The notes beneath the pieces were generated by a model, which saw nothing but the letters and a program-made list of their open reading frames with translations, made no database searches and was not told where the DNA came from. Positions 1 through 5,688 of a DNA stretch of 6,320 bases are shown here, in pieces. The stretch is from NCBI GenBank assembly GCA_003557965.1, contig PWND01000077.1, positions 1-6,320 of the forward strand. Direction: 5' to 3'. Within the stretch, counting starts at the first letter, position 1. Each line of letters begins with the position of its first letter. The translations under genes were made by a program, and so were the position numbers. Origin of the DNA: Bacteroidales bacterium (lineage in GTDB: Bacteria; Bacteroidota; Bacteroidia; Bacteroidales; UBA7960).

Positions 1-1871
1 CTTATCTTAATCAGCAGCTTTTCAGAGTTTGGATCGAAAATGTCAAGTTGTTTGGTATCATAACCTGACTTTAATAAATCTGCGGTTAGTATTACTTTTC
101 CTTTTTCAGTAAATTTTACAGCATTGGAAATTAAATTGTTTATAACCTGGTTGATTCTAAACTCATCTATCATTATGTATTTTGGTAATTCTGCATCTGT
201 TTTGGTTTCGAACTTAATAGGTTTGTTGCATATATTGTGGAAAAAATGTTTGGCATTGCTTATGACTGAAGGCAAACTGGAAAGCTTCTTATTAAGTGTG
301 ATTTTTCCTGCTTCAATTTTTGAGAAATCCAAAACCTGGTTTATTATTTCCATTAAGTTTTCACCGGTATGTTTCAATGTGTTGAGATACTCCACCTGTT
401 GTGGGTTTAATGGAGTTTTTTCAAGTATTTCTATCAAGCCCATAACGCCGGTAAGCGGGGTTCTGATCTCATGGCTCATATTGGCCAAAAAACTTTGCTT
501 AAATTTTGCTGATTCTTTAGCTACTGAAATTTGTTTTTCCAGCTTACTTTTTTCAATAATTGAGCTTTTATCTTCTATCAGGCCAATTCCACCTTCTACT
601 TCACTGTTTTTTGATTTTACAGGTGTAAACAGTAACCTTACAGGTGTGGTTTTATTGGCTGTAACTGAAGAATAGTTGCCTTCAAAGGAAGCAGCTTCGC
701 CGGCAATTACCTTGTTAACTACTTCAACAATTCTTTTATCGGGCAAATTAAGCATATTTAATCCAATAAGATCAGCCTTTGACGACCCAATAATATCGAC
801 AAAAGCATCATTGCACTCGGTAATGATGCCATTAGTGTCGAAATGTATTATTCCCAGGGGAGCCTCTTCAAAAAACAGCCTGTATTTTTGTTCACTTTTC
901 TGAATGTCATATAGTAATTGTTTCCGATCAGTAATATTTCTGCTTACACCATGAATGCCTGATAAATTTCCATTTTTGTCATAAAGGAAAGAAACATTCA
1001 TTCCTACCCAAATAGTGCTGCCATCTGCTTTATACTGTTCAACTTCAATAATTTCCGATTTGCTCTTGTCATAACCGGGTTGATTATGTTGCTCATACTC
1101 TCTTTTAAAGGTTGACTTAAATAATTCTATAGATTCTTTGGTAAAACGTTTTTCCAGTGGAAGCTTTTTGTATTTTTCGGCCGAAATCCCTGTGATTTTT
1201 TCAATAGATGGGCTAATATATTTGAGCTTAAAGTTTAAATCTGTTACCCAAACAATATCTGATATGTTTTCCGTAATTAGCTTATACTCTTCTTCGCTTT
1301 TTTGTAGTTTTTGTTCTGCAATATTCCTTTTTATTGATAGTGCTGCCAGGTGAGAGTATGCCTCCAATAGGCCTTTTTCAGGCTTTTGCTGGTTTTTTTT
1401 AAAAGCCAGTATTGTTGTACCGTGAAGTTTTCCTGATATAATGTGAGCAATCCCCCAATAATCAGAAAAACCTGTGGCACTTTTTATAGCTTGGCCAATA
1501 CTTACAGGTATTGCGCCAAAAGTAGCCTCATTAAGTGAATTGCTGTAACCAATTTTTTCACTAATTATTTTTTGATAATGTTCTTCACTGACAGGAGAAG
1601 CAGTATCGAGAATTTTTTTCCCGGCAACTTTAACAGCTTTATTTAAAAGCACATTGTCAATCTCAATTTTTTTTAAAACTAATGCATGCCTGTCATCATC
1701 GTAAATATTGAAAGCGGCCATTTTAGCCCCGGAATAGCTTTTTATGTTTTCTAACAAAACAGGTATAACGCTATCGCCCACTTCAAGTTCGGCAAGTTGA
1801 AAAGAAAGTGAACTTAGAAATGAACTTACATTTTCAGCAGTATACTTATGTTTAGTTAGTTTTTTTTCCAT
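1..1871 (-). CDS. Cytoplasmic GAF-PAS-PAS sensor histidine kinase, C-terminus cut by window edge
   Basis: I translated this frame by hand. It is open for 623 codons from the ATG at 1871 to the left edge, with no stop. Residues about 14-185 look like a GAF-type sensor domain, though this is a fold-level guess. Residues about 192-316 form a PAS domain with PAC (ending GVSRNITDRK), and about 325-440 a second PAS. A HisKA dimerisation domain follows with a canonical H box (NMSHEIRTPL, phosphoacceptor His467). The N box NLISNAVKFT (residues 579-588) opens the ATPase domain. The G1 and G2 boxes, and any receiver domain, lie outside the window. No signal peptide or membrane segment is visible, so it is probably cytosolic and senses an internal cue. 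It starts 34 nt after the cheB stop with no hairpin between, so it is probably cotranscribed with the che genes. The ligand is unknown. Histidine kinase identity is secure; hybrid or not is open. Confidence 0.93.
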   Translation of the reverse strand, partial: MEKKLTKHKYTAENVSSFLSSLSFQLAELEVGDSVIPVLLENIKSYSGAKMAAFNIYDDDRHALVLKKIEIDNVLLNKAVKVAGKKILDTASPVSEEHYQKIISEKIGYSNSLNEATFGAIPVSIGQAIKSATGFSDYWGIAHIISGKLHGTTILAFKKNQQKPEKGLLEAYSHLAALSIKRNIAEQKLQKSEEEYKLITENISDIVWVTDLNFKLKYISPSIEKITGISAEKYKKLPLEKRFTKESIELFKSTFKREYEQHNQPGYDKSKSEIIEVEQYKADGSTIWVGMNVSFLYDKNGNLSGIHGVSRNITDRKQLLYDIQKSEQKYRLFFEEAPLGIIHFDTNGIITECNDAFVDIIGSSKADLIGLNMLNLPDKRIVEVVNKVIAGEAASFEGNYSSVTANKTTPVRLLFTPVKSKNSEVEGGIGLIEDKSSIIEKSKLEKQISVAKESAKFKQSFLANMSHEIRTPLTGVMGLIEILEKTPLNPQQVEYLNTLKHTGENLMEIINQVLDFSKIEAGKITLNKKLSSLPSVISNAKHFFHNICNKPIKFETKTDAELPKYIMIDEFRINQVINNLISNAVKFTEKGKVILTADLLKSGYDTKQLDIFDPNSEKLLIKI

Positions 1872-1905
1872 AATTAATTTGCCGGTTTAGTATTTCTCAA
1901 AGCTA

Positions 1906-2991
1906 TTATTTAGGGTTTAGAATATACATTGCAATTTTTTCAAGAGGCAAAACTTTGTTGGCTGCGTCTAAGTTAATTGCTTCTTTAGGCATGCCGAATA
2001 CCACGCATGTTTTTTCGTCCTGGGCAGCTGTTTTTGCACCGGCTTCTTTCATTTCCAGCAGCCCTTTAGCACCATCAGCGCCCAGGCCGGTCATAATTAC
2101 TCCAATAGAATTTTTTCCTGCGTACCTGGCTGTTGACCTAAAGAGAACATCAACAGACGGCCTGTGCCTGTTTACCAGGGGGCCGTCTTTTACTTCTACA
2201 TAGTACCTGGCGCCACTTCTTTTCAGCAGAGTATGTTTATTACCCGGAGCAATTAAGGCTTGTCCTTTTAACACGGAGTCGCCGTTTTCAGCTTCTTTAA
2301 CAGTTATTCGGCAAAGTGTATTTAATCTTTGAGCAAAAGATTTTGTAAACATTTCAGGCATGTGCTGAACAATAACAATTCCAGGCGAATCAGGAGGCAG
2401 TACTTCGAGTAGTTCTTTTAAAGCTTCAGTACCACCTGTTGAGGCGCCAATTGCAACTACAATTTCAGTAGTTTTTAACATGCTTTTGCTCCCCGGATAA
2501 GCCGGTATTACAGCGTCTGCTGATAGTTTTGGGGCAACTTTTTGCATTTTATCCGGAGATTCTCTTCTTCTGCCTACTTTTTTGATGTTAGCTTTGGCTG
2601 ATGCCTTAACGGCATCACAAAGCCTTATTTTTGATTCTTCGTAAAATTCCCTGCTTGATAACTGAGGTTTTGTGATTATCTCTACAGCACCATATTCAAG
2701 TGCCCGCATTGCTGTTTCTGTACCATCCGCTGTTAAACTTGATATTACAACCACAGGCAAAGGATGTTGTTGCATTAGTTTTTTCAAAAATGTTAGACCA
2801 TCCATGCGTGGCATTTCAATATCTAATGTAATAACATCAGGAACTTCTTTTTGAATTTTTTGTGCGGCATAGTAAGGGTCTGCTGCAGTACCAATAACTT
2901 CTATTTCTTTATCAGCAGATAATACATCTTTTAATGCCTGCCTTACTACTGCGGAATCATCCACAATTAATACTTTTATCTTTTTGCTCAT
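1906..2991 (-). CDS. cheB: Chemotaxis protein CheB: receptor methylesterase/glutamine deamidase with receiver domain
   Basis: CheB removes methyl groups from MCP glutamates and can deamidate glutamines; phosphorylation of its receiver domain by CheA activates it. The 361 residues are full length for the family. The receiver spans about 5-120, with the acidic pocket Asp11/Asp12, phosphoacceptor Asp57 (in TLDIEMPRMDG), Ser84/Ser85 and Lys108 (ITKP). A Lys/Arg-rich linker covers about 125-172. The esterase domain follows, with Ser184 (GASTGG), His210 (QHMP) and Asp306 (TGLGADG) as the catalytic triad; the spacing of 26 and 96 residues equals that of E. coli CheB (S164, H190, D286). No key residue is missing. 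The start is the ATG at 2991, directly before the receiver's first strand. It lies 280 nt after cheD across a repeat-filled spacer and 34 nt before the next kinase. No C-terminal docking motif is seen (it ends ILNPK). Confidence 0.98.
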   Translation of the reverse strand: MSKKIKVLIVDDSAVVRQALKDVLSADKEIEVIGTAADPYYAAQKIQKEVPDVITLDIEMPRMDGLTFLKKLMQQHPLPVVVISSLTADGTETAMRALEYGAVEIITKPQLSSREFYEESKIRLCDAVKASAKANIKKVGRRRESPDKMQKVAPKLSADAVIPAYPGSKSMLKTTEIVVAIGASTGGTEALKELLEVLPPDSPGIVIVQHMPEMFTKSFAQRLNTLCRITVKEAENGDSVLKGQALIAPGNKHTLLKRSGARYYVEVKDGPLVNRHRPSVDVLFRSTARYAGKNSIGVIMTGLGADGAKGLLEMKEAGAKTAAQDEKTCVVFGMPKEAINLDAANKVLPLEKIAMYILNPK

Positions 2992-3057
2992 ATTATATTT
3001 AATTATTCATTGTTTTCAACTCTATAGTTATCTTTTTAATGGATATTAGAATTTTCT

Positions 3058-3105
3058 TTAACCACAGTGTTCACTGAGTTTTTACACAGAGTTTCACAGA
3101 GAAAC
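3058..3105. repeat. CACAGAG-type degenerate intergenic repeat
   Basis: The sequence begins TTAACCACAGTGTTCACTGA and continues with two CACAGAG words 10 nt apart (3085-3091 and 3095-3101). It contains two small palindromes: CAGTG-TT-CACTG at 3065-3076 and GTTTC-ACAGA-GAAAC at 3091-3105. From memory, strings of the form 'ACCACAGAGTTCACAGAG' recur between genes in Bacteroidota-like genomes; I cannot verify copy number here. No function is known to me. Confidence 0.6.
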
Positions 3106-3141
3106 TGCAAATTCTTTTTCATCAGTTGCCGGTTGCTTTTT

Positions 3142-3180
3142 ATCTGTGTAAATCTGTTTAATCTGTATCATCTGTGTTTC
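3142..3180. repeat. Four ATCTGT units at 9-10 nt spacing
   Basis: ATCTGT occurs at 3142, 3152, 3161 and 3170, separated by short variable fillers (GTAA, TTA, ATC). This gives a degenerate tandem repeat with a 9-10 nt period. On the minus strand it reads as ACAGAT repeats. It resembles an intergenic filler I recall from several phyla. It is not a CRISPR: the units are far too short and irregular. Confidence 0.65.
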
Positions 3181-3227
3181 TATTGCTAACTGAATCATTT
3201 TTTTCTTTAACCACTGAGGTACATGTT

Positions 3228-3270
3228 AAATCCGAAATCCCAAATCCGAAATCCCCAATTCCCCAATCAC
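3228..3270. repeat. Short tandem repeat of AAATCCG/AAATCCC units next to the cheD stop
   Basis: Successive units read AAATCCG (3228), AAATCCC (3235), AAATCCG (3242), AAATCCCC (3249), AATTCCCC (3257) and AATCAC (3265). The period is 7 nt, drifting to 8 nt. The array ends 1 nt before the cheD stop codon (3272-3274), so it lies immediately after cheD in the direction of transcription. Such a low-complexity array can change length by slippage; any effect here would be on the cheD-cheB spacer, not on a protein. Confidence 0.75.
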
Positions 3271-3271
3271 A

Positions 3272-3745
3272 TCAGCTTTGCCCGCTGATATTGTTTATGA
3301 ATTTTTGCAATACAGCGCCGGTGGCAGTGTTAAATTGTATTTTCCGGCCGACTTTGCCGCCAACACTTTGTCCCGAAATTTTTATGCGTTGCTCTTCCAG
3401 CACCTGGTAGGCAACTTGTATGTTTCTTTCCCCGATCAGGAACTGGCTGACTTGCGTATTTATAACCTCGCCACCTCCAAAAACTTTAGCAATCAAATTA
3501 CTTTTTTTACAACCAAGGTTTTGCATTTTTATTACCAGCCTTTCAATTGCGATATTGCCATGCTTTGGAGATGCCAGCCCTACGCCATTCCAAAAAGGCA
3601 ACATATAATGATTTATTCCGCCAACCTTTGTAATAGGGTCGTACAAGCATACTGCAACACAGGAGCCCAGTATTGTATTTACCAAATGAGGCTCTGTTGA
3701 TGCAAAAAGCGTAGAAGGGTATAAAAAATGAGTTTTTATTTCCAT
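3272..3745 (-). CDS. cheD: Chemoreceptor glutamine deamidase CheD
   Basis: CheD hydrolyses the side-chain amide of specific glutamines in MCPs, converting them to glutamates that CheR can methylate, and in some bacteria binds the phosphatase CheC. The protein has 157 residues, normal for the family. The signature NTILGSCVAVCLYD (residues 23-36) carries the catalytic cysteine Cys29, and His46 follows in GGINHYMLP (42-50). The Cys-His distance of 17 equals that of Thermotoga maritima CheD (C27/H44). KVFGGGEV (88-95) is a further family motif. The active site looks complete. The ATG at 3745 lies 9 nt after the stop of the upstream kinase-like gene, so the two are almost certainly translated from one message. 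No cheC is visible; the neighbour in that position is the degenerate histidine kinase. A 280-nt spacer separates it from cheB. Confidence 0.97.
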   Translation of the reverse strand: MEIKTHFLYPSTLFASTEPHLVNTILGSCVAVCLYDPITKVGGINHYMLPFWNGVGLASPKHGNIAIERLVIKMQNLGCKKSNLIAKVFGGGEVINTQVSQFLIGERNIQVAYQVLEEQRIKISGQSVGGKVGRKIQFNTATGAVLQKFINNISGQS

Positions 3746-3754
3746 TAGAAAACG

Positions 3755-4666
3755 TTAAAATAATTCACCTTCATCACCATCAAACATAAATTCATTGCCA
3801 TCATCGGAGGTAGCATCTATTGAGTCAGACATATCTCCTGAGGGCAGCTTTATTGTAAAAACAGTTTTTTCTTCGGGCTTACTATCTAATGATATATCAC
3901 CATCAAGCAGGTCAATTATAGCTTTGTTAACTGACAAACCAAGGCCATGGCCCCTGTTAACTGAATTAATACCTGTGTCTAAACGTTTAAACCTGTCAAA
4001 AATAATTTGCTGGTTTTCTTCTGATACACCAATGCCAAAATCAGTAACTGAAATACATAACTTATTGTCTTCTACCCATGCTTTTATAATAGCTTCACTA
4101 TCGCTATGGCTGTACTTAATAGCATTATTAACAAGGTTAGACAGTATTATTCTTAATTTTTCCGGATCTGTAAGGAAGTAAAAACTTTTTTCTATTCCCG
4201 GGCTAACTTCAATTTCGTAATTTAGCTTTACGCCTTTTTTGTCGGATTCATATTTAAATGATTGTATTGTATTTTCTATAACCTGGTTTATATCCACATT
4301 CATAATTTCGGGCTTCCATTCGCCTGCCTCCAGTTTGGCAGCAGCAAAGATGTTTTTTAGCTGAAAGTCAAGATTAAATGCTTCTGAATGTATAAGCTGA
4401 ACCATAGAAATTACTTTATCCCAACTTTCTCTTTTAGCATCTAATATGCTACGGCTAAGGCCAAGTATAGCAGCAAACGGGTTTATTATTTCATTTGTGA
4501 TGTTTGAAATAAAATGAGTTTTTAATGCTTCAGACTCTTCAAGCTTAGCATTAACTTCCTTAAGCTGCTTTGTTAGTTTTTGCAACTGAACCAGTGATTT
4601 TTTATTGTCAGTAAATCTTTTTTCCAGCTCCTGAAGTAATTGTTCGTCTGATATTTTGTTTGTCAT
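3755..4666 (-). CDS. Soluble histidine-kinase-like protein lacking the phosphoacceptor histidine
   Basis: This is a 303-residue cytosolic protein with no membrane segment. Residues about 8-48 are a charged, Leu-rich helix, probably a coiled coil running into the dimerisation helix. The H-box region reads HFISNITNEIINPFAAILG (51-69): where HisKA kinases have the histidine of 'NMSHEIRTP', this protein has Asn58 (codon AAT). Glu59 and Asn62 of the ExxN motif remain. The ATPase domain looks intact: N box NLVNNAIKYS (177-186), G1 DFGIGV (209-214), F box IFDRFKR (222-228), G2 GHGLGLS (239-245). So it probably binds ATP but cannot autophosphorylate at the usual site. A tail from about 276 to 303 is rich in Asp/Glu and ends EGELF. 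It lies 53 nt after cheR and 9 nt before cheD, which suggests a role in adaptation. Possible roles are response-regulator phosphatase, ATP-dependent scaffold, or heterodimer partner of another kinase. I know no gene symbol for it. Confidence 0.93.
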   Translation of the reverse strand: MTNKISDEQLLQELEKRFTDNKKSLVQLQKLTKQLKEVNAKLEESEALKTHFISNITNEIINPFAAILGLSRSILDAKRESWDKVISMVQLIHSEAFNLDFQLKNIFAAAKLEAGEWKPEIMNVDINQVIENTIQSFKYESDKKGVKLNYEIEVSPGIEKSFYFLTDPEKLRIILSNLVNNAIKYSHSDSEAIIKAWVEDNKLCISVTDFGIGVSEENQQIIFDRFKRLDTGINSVNRGHGLGLSVNKAIIDLLDGDISLDSKPEEKTVFTIKLPSGDMSDSIDATSDDGNEFMFDGDEGELF

Positions 4667-4674
4667 ATTTTTTT

Positions 4675-4723
4675 GATTTACGATGTACGATTTAACTTTT
4701 CACTTTTAACTTTTCACTTTTAA
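4675..4723. repeat. 14-nt tandem repeat in the cheR-kinase spacer
   Basis: TTTAACTTTTCACT occurs twice in exact tandem (4691-4704 and 4705-4718), and a partial third copy runs into the cheR stop codon (4720-4722). A related stretch, GATTTACGATGTAC at 4675-4688, precedes GATTTAACTTTTCA, also with a 14-nt offset. The repeats fill almost all of the 53-nt gap between cheR and the kinase-like gene. I see no hairpin or promoter in it. Confidence 0.75.
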
Positions 4724-5616
4724 ACTTTCATAAAAACAGTTGGTTTTAGCTGAACCAGTGGTACTTCCATCCCTGTAATTGATTCACTGTGCCCGAGGAA
4801 AAAATATCCGCCTGTTTTTAGTTTAGTACTTAGCTTATTTATTACTTTTTGTTGTGTTGGCCTGTCAAAATAAATCAAAACATTTCTGCAAAAAATAACA
4901 TCAAAATATTCATTTATGTTATAGTTTTCATCCATGAAGTTGAGCCTTTGATAAGATGCCTTTTTTCTGAGTTCAGGAATAATTCGCACTGTGGGTTTTG
5001 TTCTGTTTTTCGATCTTAAAAAATATTTTTTCTTAATTTCCATAGGGATGTTAACAACCCTTTCTTCCGGATAAACAGCATCAACAGCTTTTTGCAGGAT
5101 TCTGAAAGAAATATCGGTTCCAAAAATGGAAAAGTCAAAGTTTTTATGTTTTTCAAAGAATTCAGATAACACAATACCAAGTGTATAAACTTCTTCGCCG
5201 CTAGAACATCCTGCACTCCATACTTTTAATGTTTTATTTGGCTTTGTTTTATTTTTTAATAAAAATTCAGGTAATACTGTGTTTTTTAAAAATTCAAAAT
5301 GTGCAGGTTCCCTGTAAAAATCTGTTTTATTGGTAGTAACAACGTCTATCATGTGTATCAACTCCATAGCTTCACCTTCTTTGCTAAAAACAAAGTCACA
5401 ATACTCTTCATAGGAAGCCATTTTTAACTCCCTTAGCCTTTTTTGAAGCCTGCTTTGCAGCATAACTCTTTTCACGGGTTGCATTTTTATTCCGTATTCA
5501 GAATTTATGAATGAACTTAATTTTTCAAAAACTTTATCAGGCATTTTTAATTTATAAATAGCTGACAAAGAATTTAATGATTCTTCATTTTTTTTGCTGG
5601 CTACTTTTTCTGACAT
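4720..5616 (-). CDS. cheR: Chemoreceptor glutamate methyltransferase CheR
   Basis: CheR transfers methyl groups from S-adenosylmethionine to glutamates of MCP signalling helices. The 298 residues fit the family (E. coli about 286). Residues about 25-90 form the helical N-terminal domain. TTNKTDFYRE (94-103) is the conserved substrate/SAM-side motif. The Rossmann-type catalytic domain shows the SAM loop VWSAGCSSGEE (132-142), the acidic FGTDIS (165-170) and FDVIFCRNVLIYFD (238-251), and near the C-terminus GHSES (275-279). The segment YFLR...VRIIPELRKK (198-220) is the beta-subdomain region which, in pentapeptide-dependent CheRs, docks the receptor C-terminus; its length looks like that of E. 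coli CheR as I remember it. The receptor gene upstream ends in a matching pentapeptide. The ATG at 5616 lies just below a terminator hairpin, with the leader TTTTACAACA and no Shine-Dalgarno. About 20 residues precede the first helix, so a slightly later start cannot be excluded. Confidence 0.97.
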   Translation of the reverse strand: MSEKVASKKNEESLNSLSAIYKLKMPDKVFEKLSSFINSEYGIKMQPVKRVMLQSRLQKRLRELKMASYEEYCDFVFSKEGEAMELIHMIDVVTTNKTDFYREPAHFEFLKNTVLPEFLLKNKTKPNKTLKVWSAGCSSGEEVYTLGIVLSEFFEKHKNFDFSIFGTDISFRILQKAVDAVYPEERVVNIPMEIKKKYFLRSKNRTKPTVRIIPELRKKASYQRLNFMDENYNINEYFDVIFCRNVLIYFDRPTQQKVINKLSTKLKTGGYFFLGHSESITGMEVPLVQLKPTVFMKV

Positions 5617-5645
5617 TGTTGTAAAAGTTGATATTGTTATTTAAT

Positions 5646-5678
5646 AAAACCCCGGAGGTTATTTTAACCTCCGGAGTT
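5646..5678 (-). terminator. Rho-independent terminator after the MCP gene
   Basis: On the minus strand a perfect 10-bp stem, CCGGAGGTTA / TAACCTCCGG, encloses the loop AAA (plus-strand arms 5652-5661 and 5665-5674). One G-U pair, a C-G pair and two A-T pairs extend the stem. It is followed directly by TTTTATT. It starts 11 nt beyond the MCP stop codon and ends about 30 nt before the cheR ATG. It should end most transcripts from the MCP gene, or by read-through set a lower level of cheR and later genes. The plus strand also shows an A-rich then U-poor flank, so function is expected mainly on the minus strand. Confidence 0.85.
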
Positions 5679-5688
5679 ATTTCCAGTA

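Larger units (their letters stand above)
2992..3271. other. Repeat-filled 280-nt spacer between cheD and cheB
   Basis: This is the longest non-coding stretch in the window and the only large gap inside the che operon. It holds three kinds of short repeated sequence (listed separately), plus an exact 14-nt direct repeat, TTTTCTTTAACCAC, at 3052-3065 and 3201-3214. I see no convincing terminator, tRNA, riboswitch or ORF on either strand. A promoter for cheB could lie in about 2992-3055, where the sequence is very AT-rich, but I find no clear Bacteroidota -33/-7 pair. Whether cheB is transcribed from cheD or from its own promoter cannot be decided here. Confidence 0.7.

Noticed and set aside
124..675. 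Plus-strand open frame of 183 codons
   Set aside because: It lies wholly antisense to the conserved PAS-HisKA region of the large kinase. Its translation is hydrophobic low-complexity with no family motif. The neighbouring plus-strand frames at 676-903 and 1138-1353 are shadows of the same gene.
3017..3024. Possible -7 element for cheB: TAGAGTTG on the minus strand, one base off the Bacteroidota TAnnTTTG
   Set aside because: No TTTG-like -33 element lies at the right distance upstream, and an 8-nt near-match is expected by chance in such AT-rich DNA.
3142..3270. CRISPR-like array
   Set aside because: Units are 6-8 nt and degenerate, with no uniform repeat or spacer and no cas genes nearby.
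3278..3700. Plus-strand open frame of 140 codons
   Set aside because: It is antisense to cheD, which has all its catalytic motifs; the plus-strand product matches nothing I recognise.
3755..3775. Second CheR-docking pentapeptide at the kinase-like protein's C-terminus (EGELF)
   Set aside because: The second position is Gly, not an aromatic, so it does not match the x-[HFYW]-x-x-[HFYW] pattern; only the final Phe agrees.
5016..5216. Minus-strand open frame of 66 codons
   Set aside because: It overlaps cheR in another frame on the same strand and has no recognisable motif.
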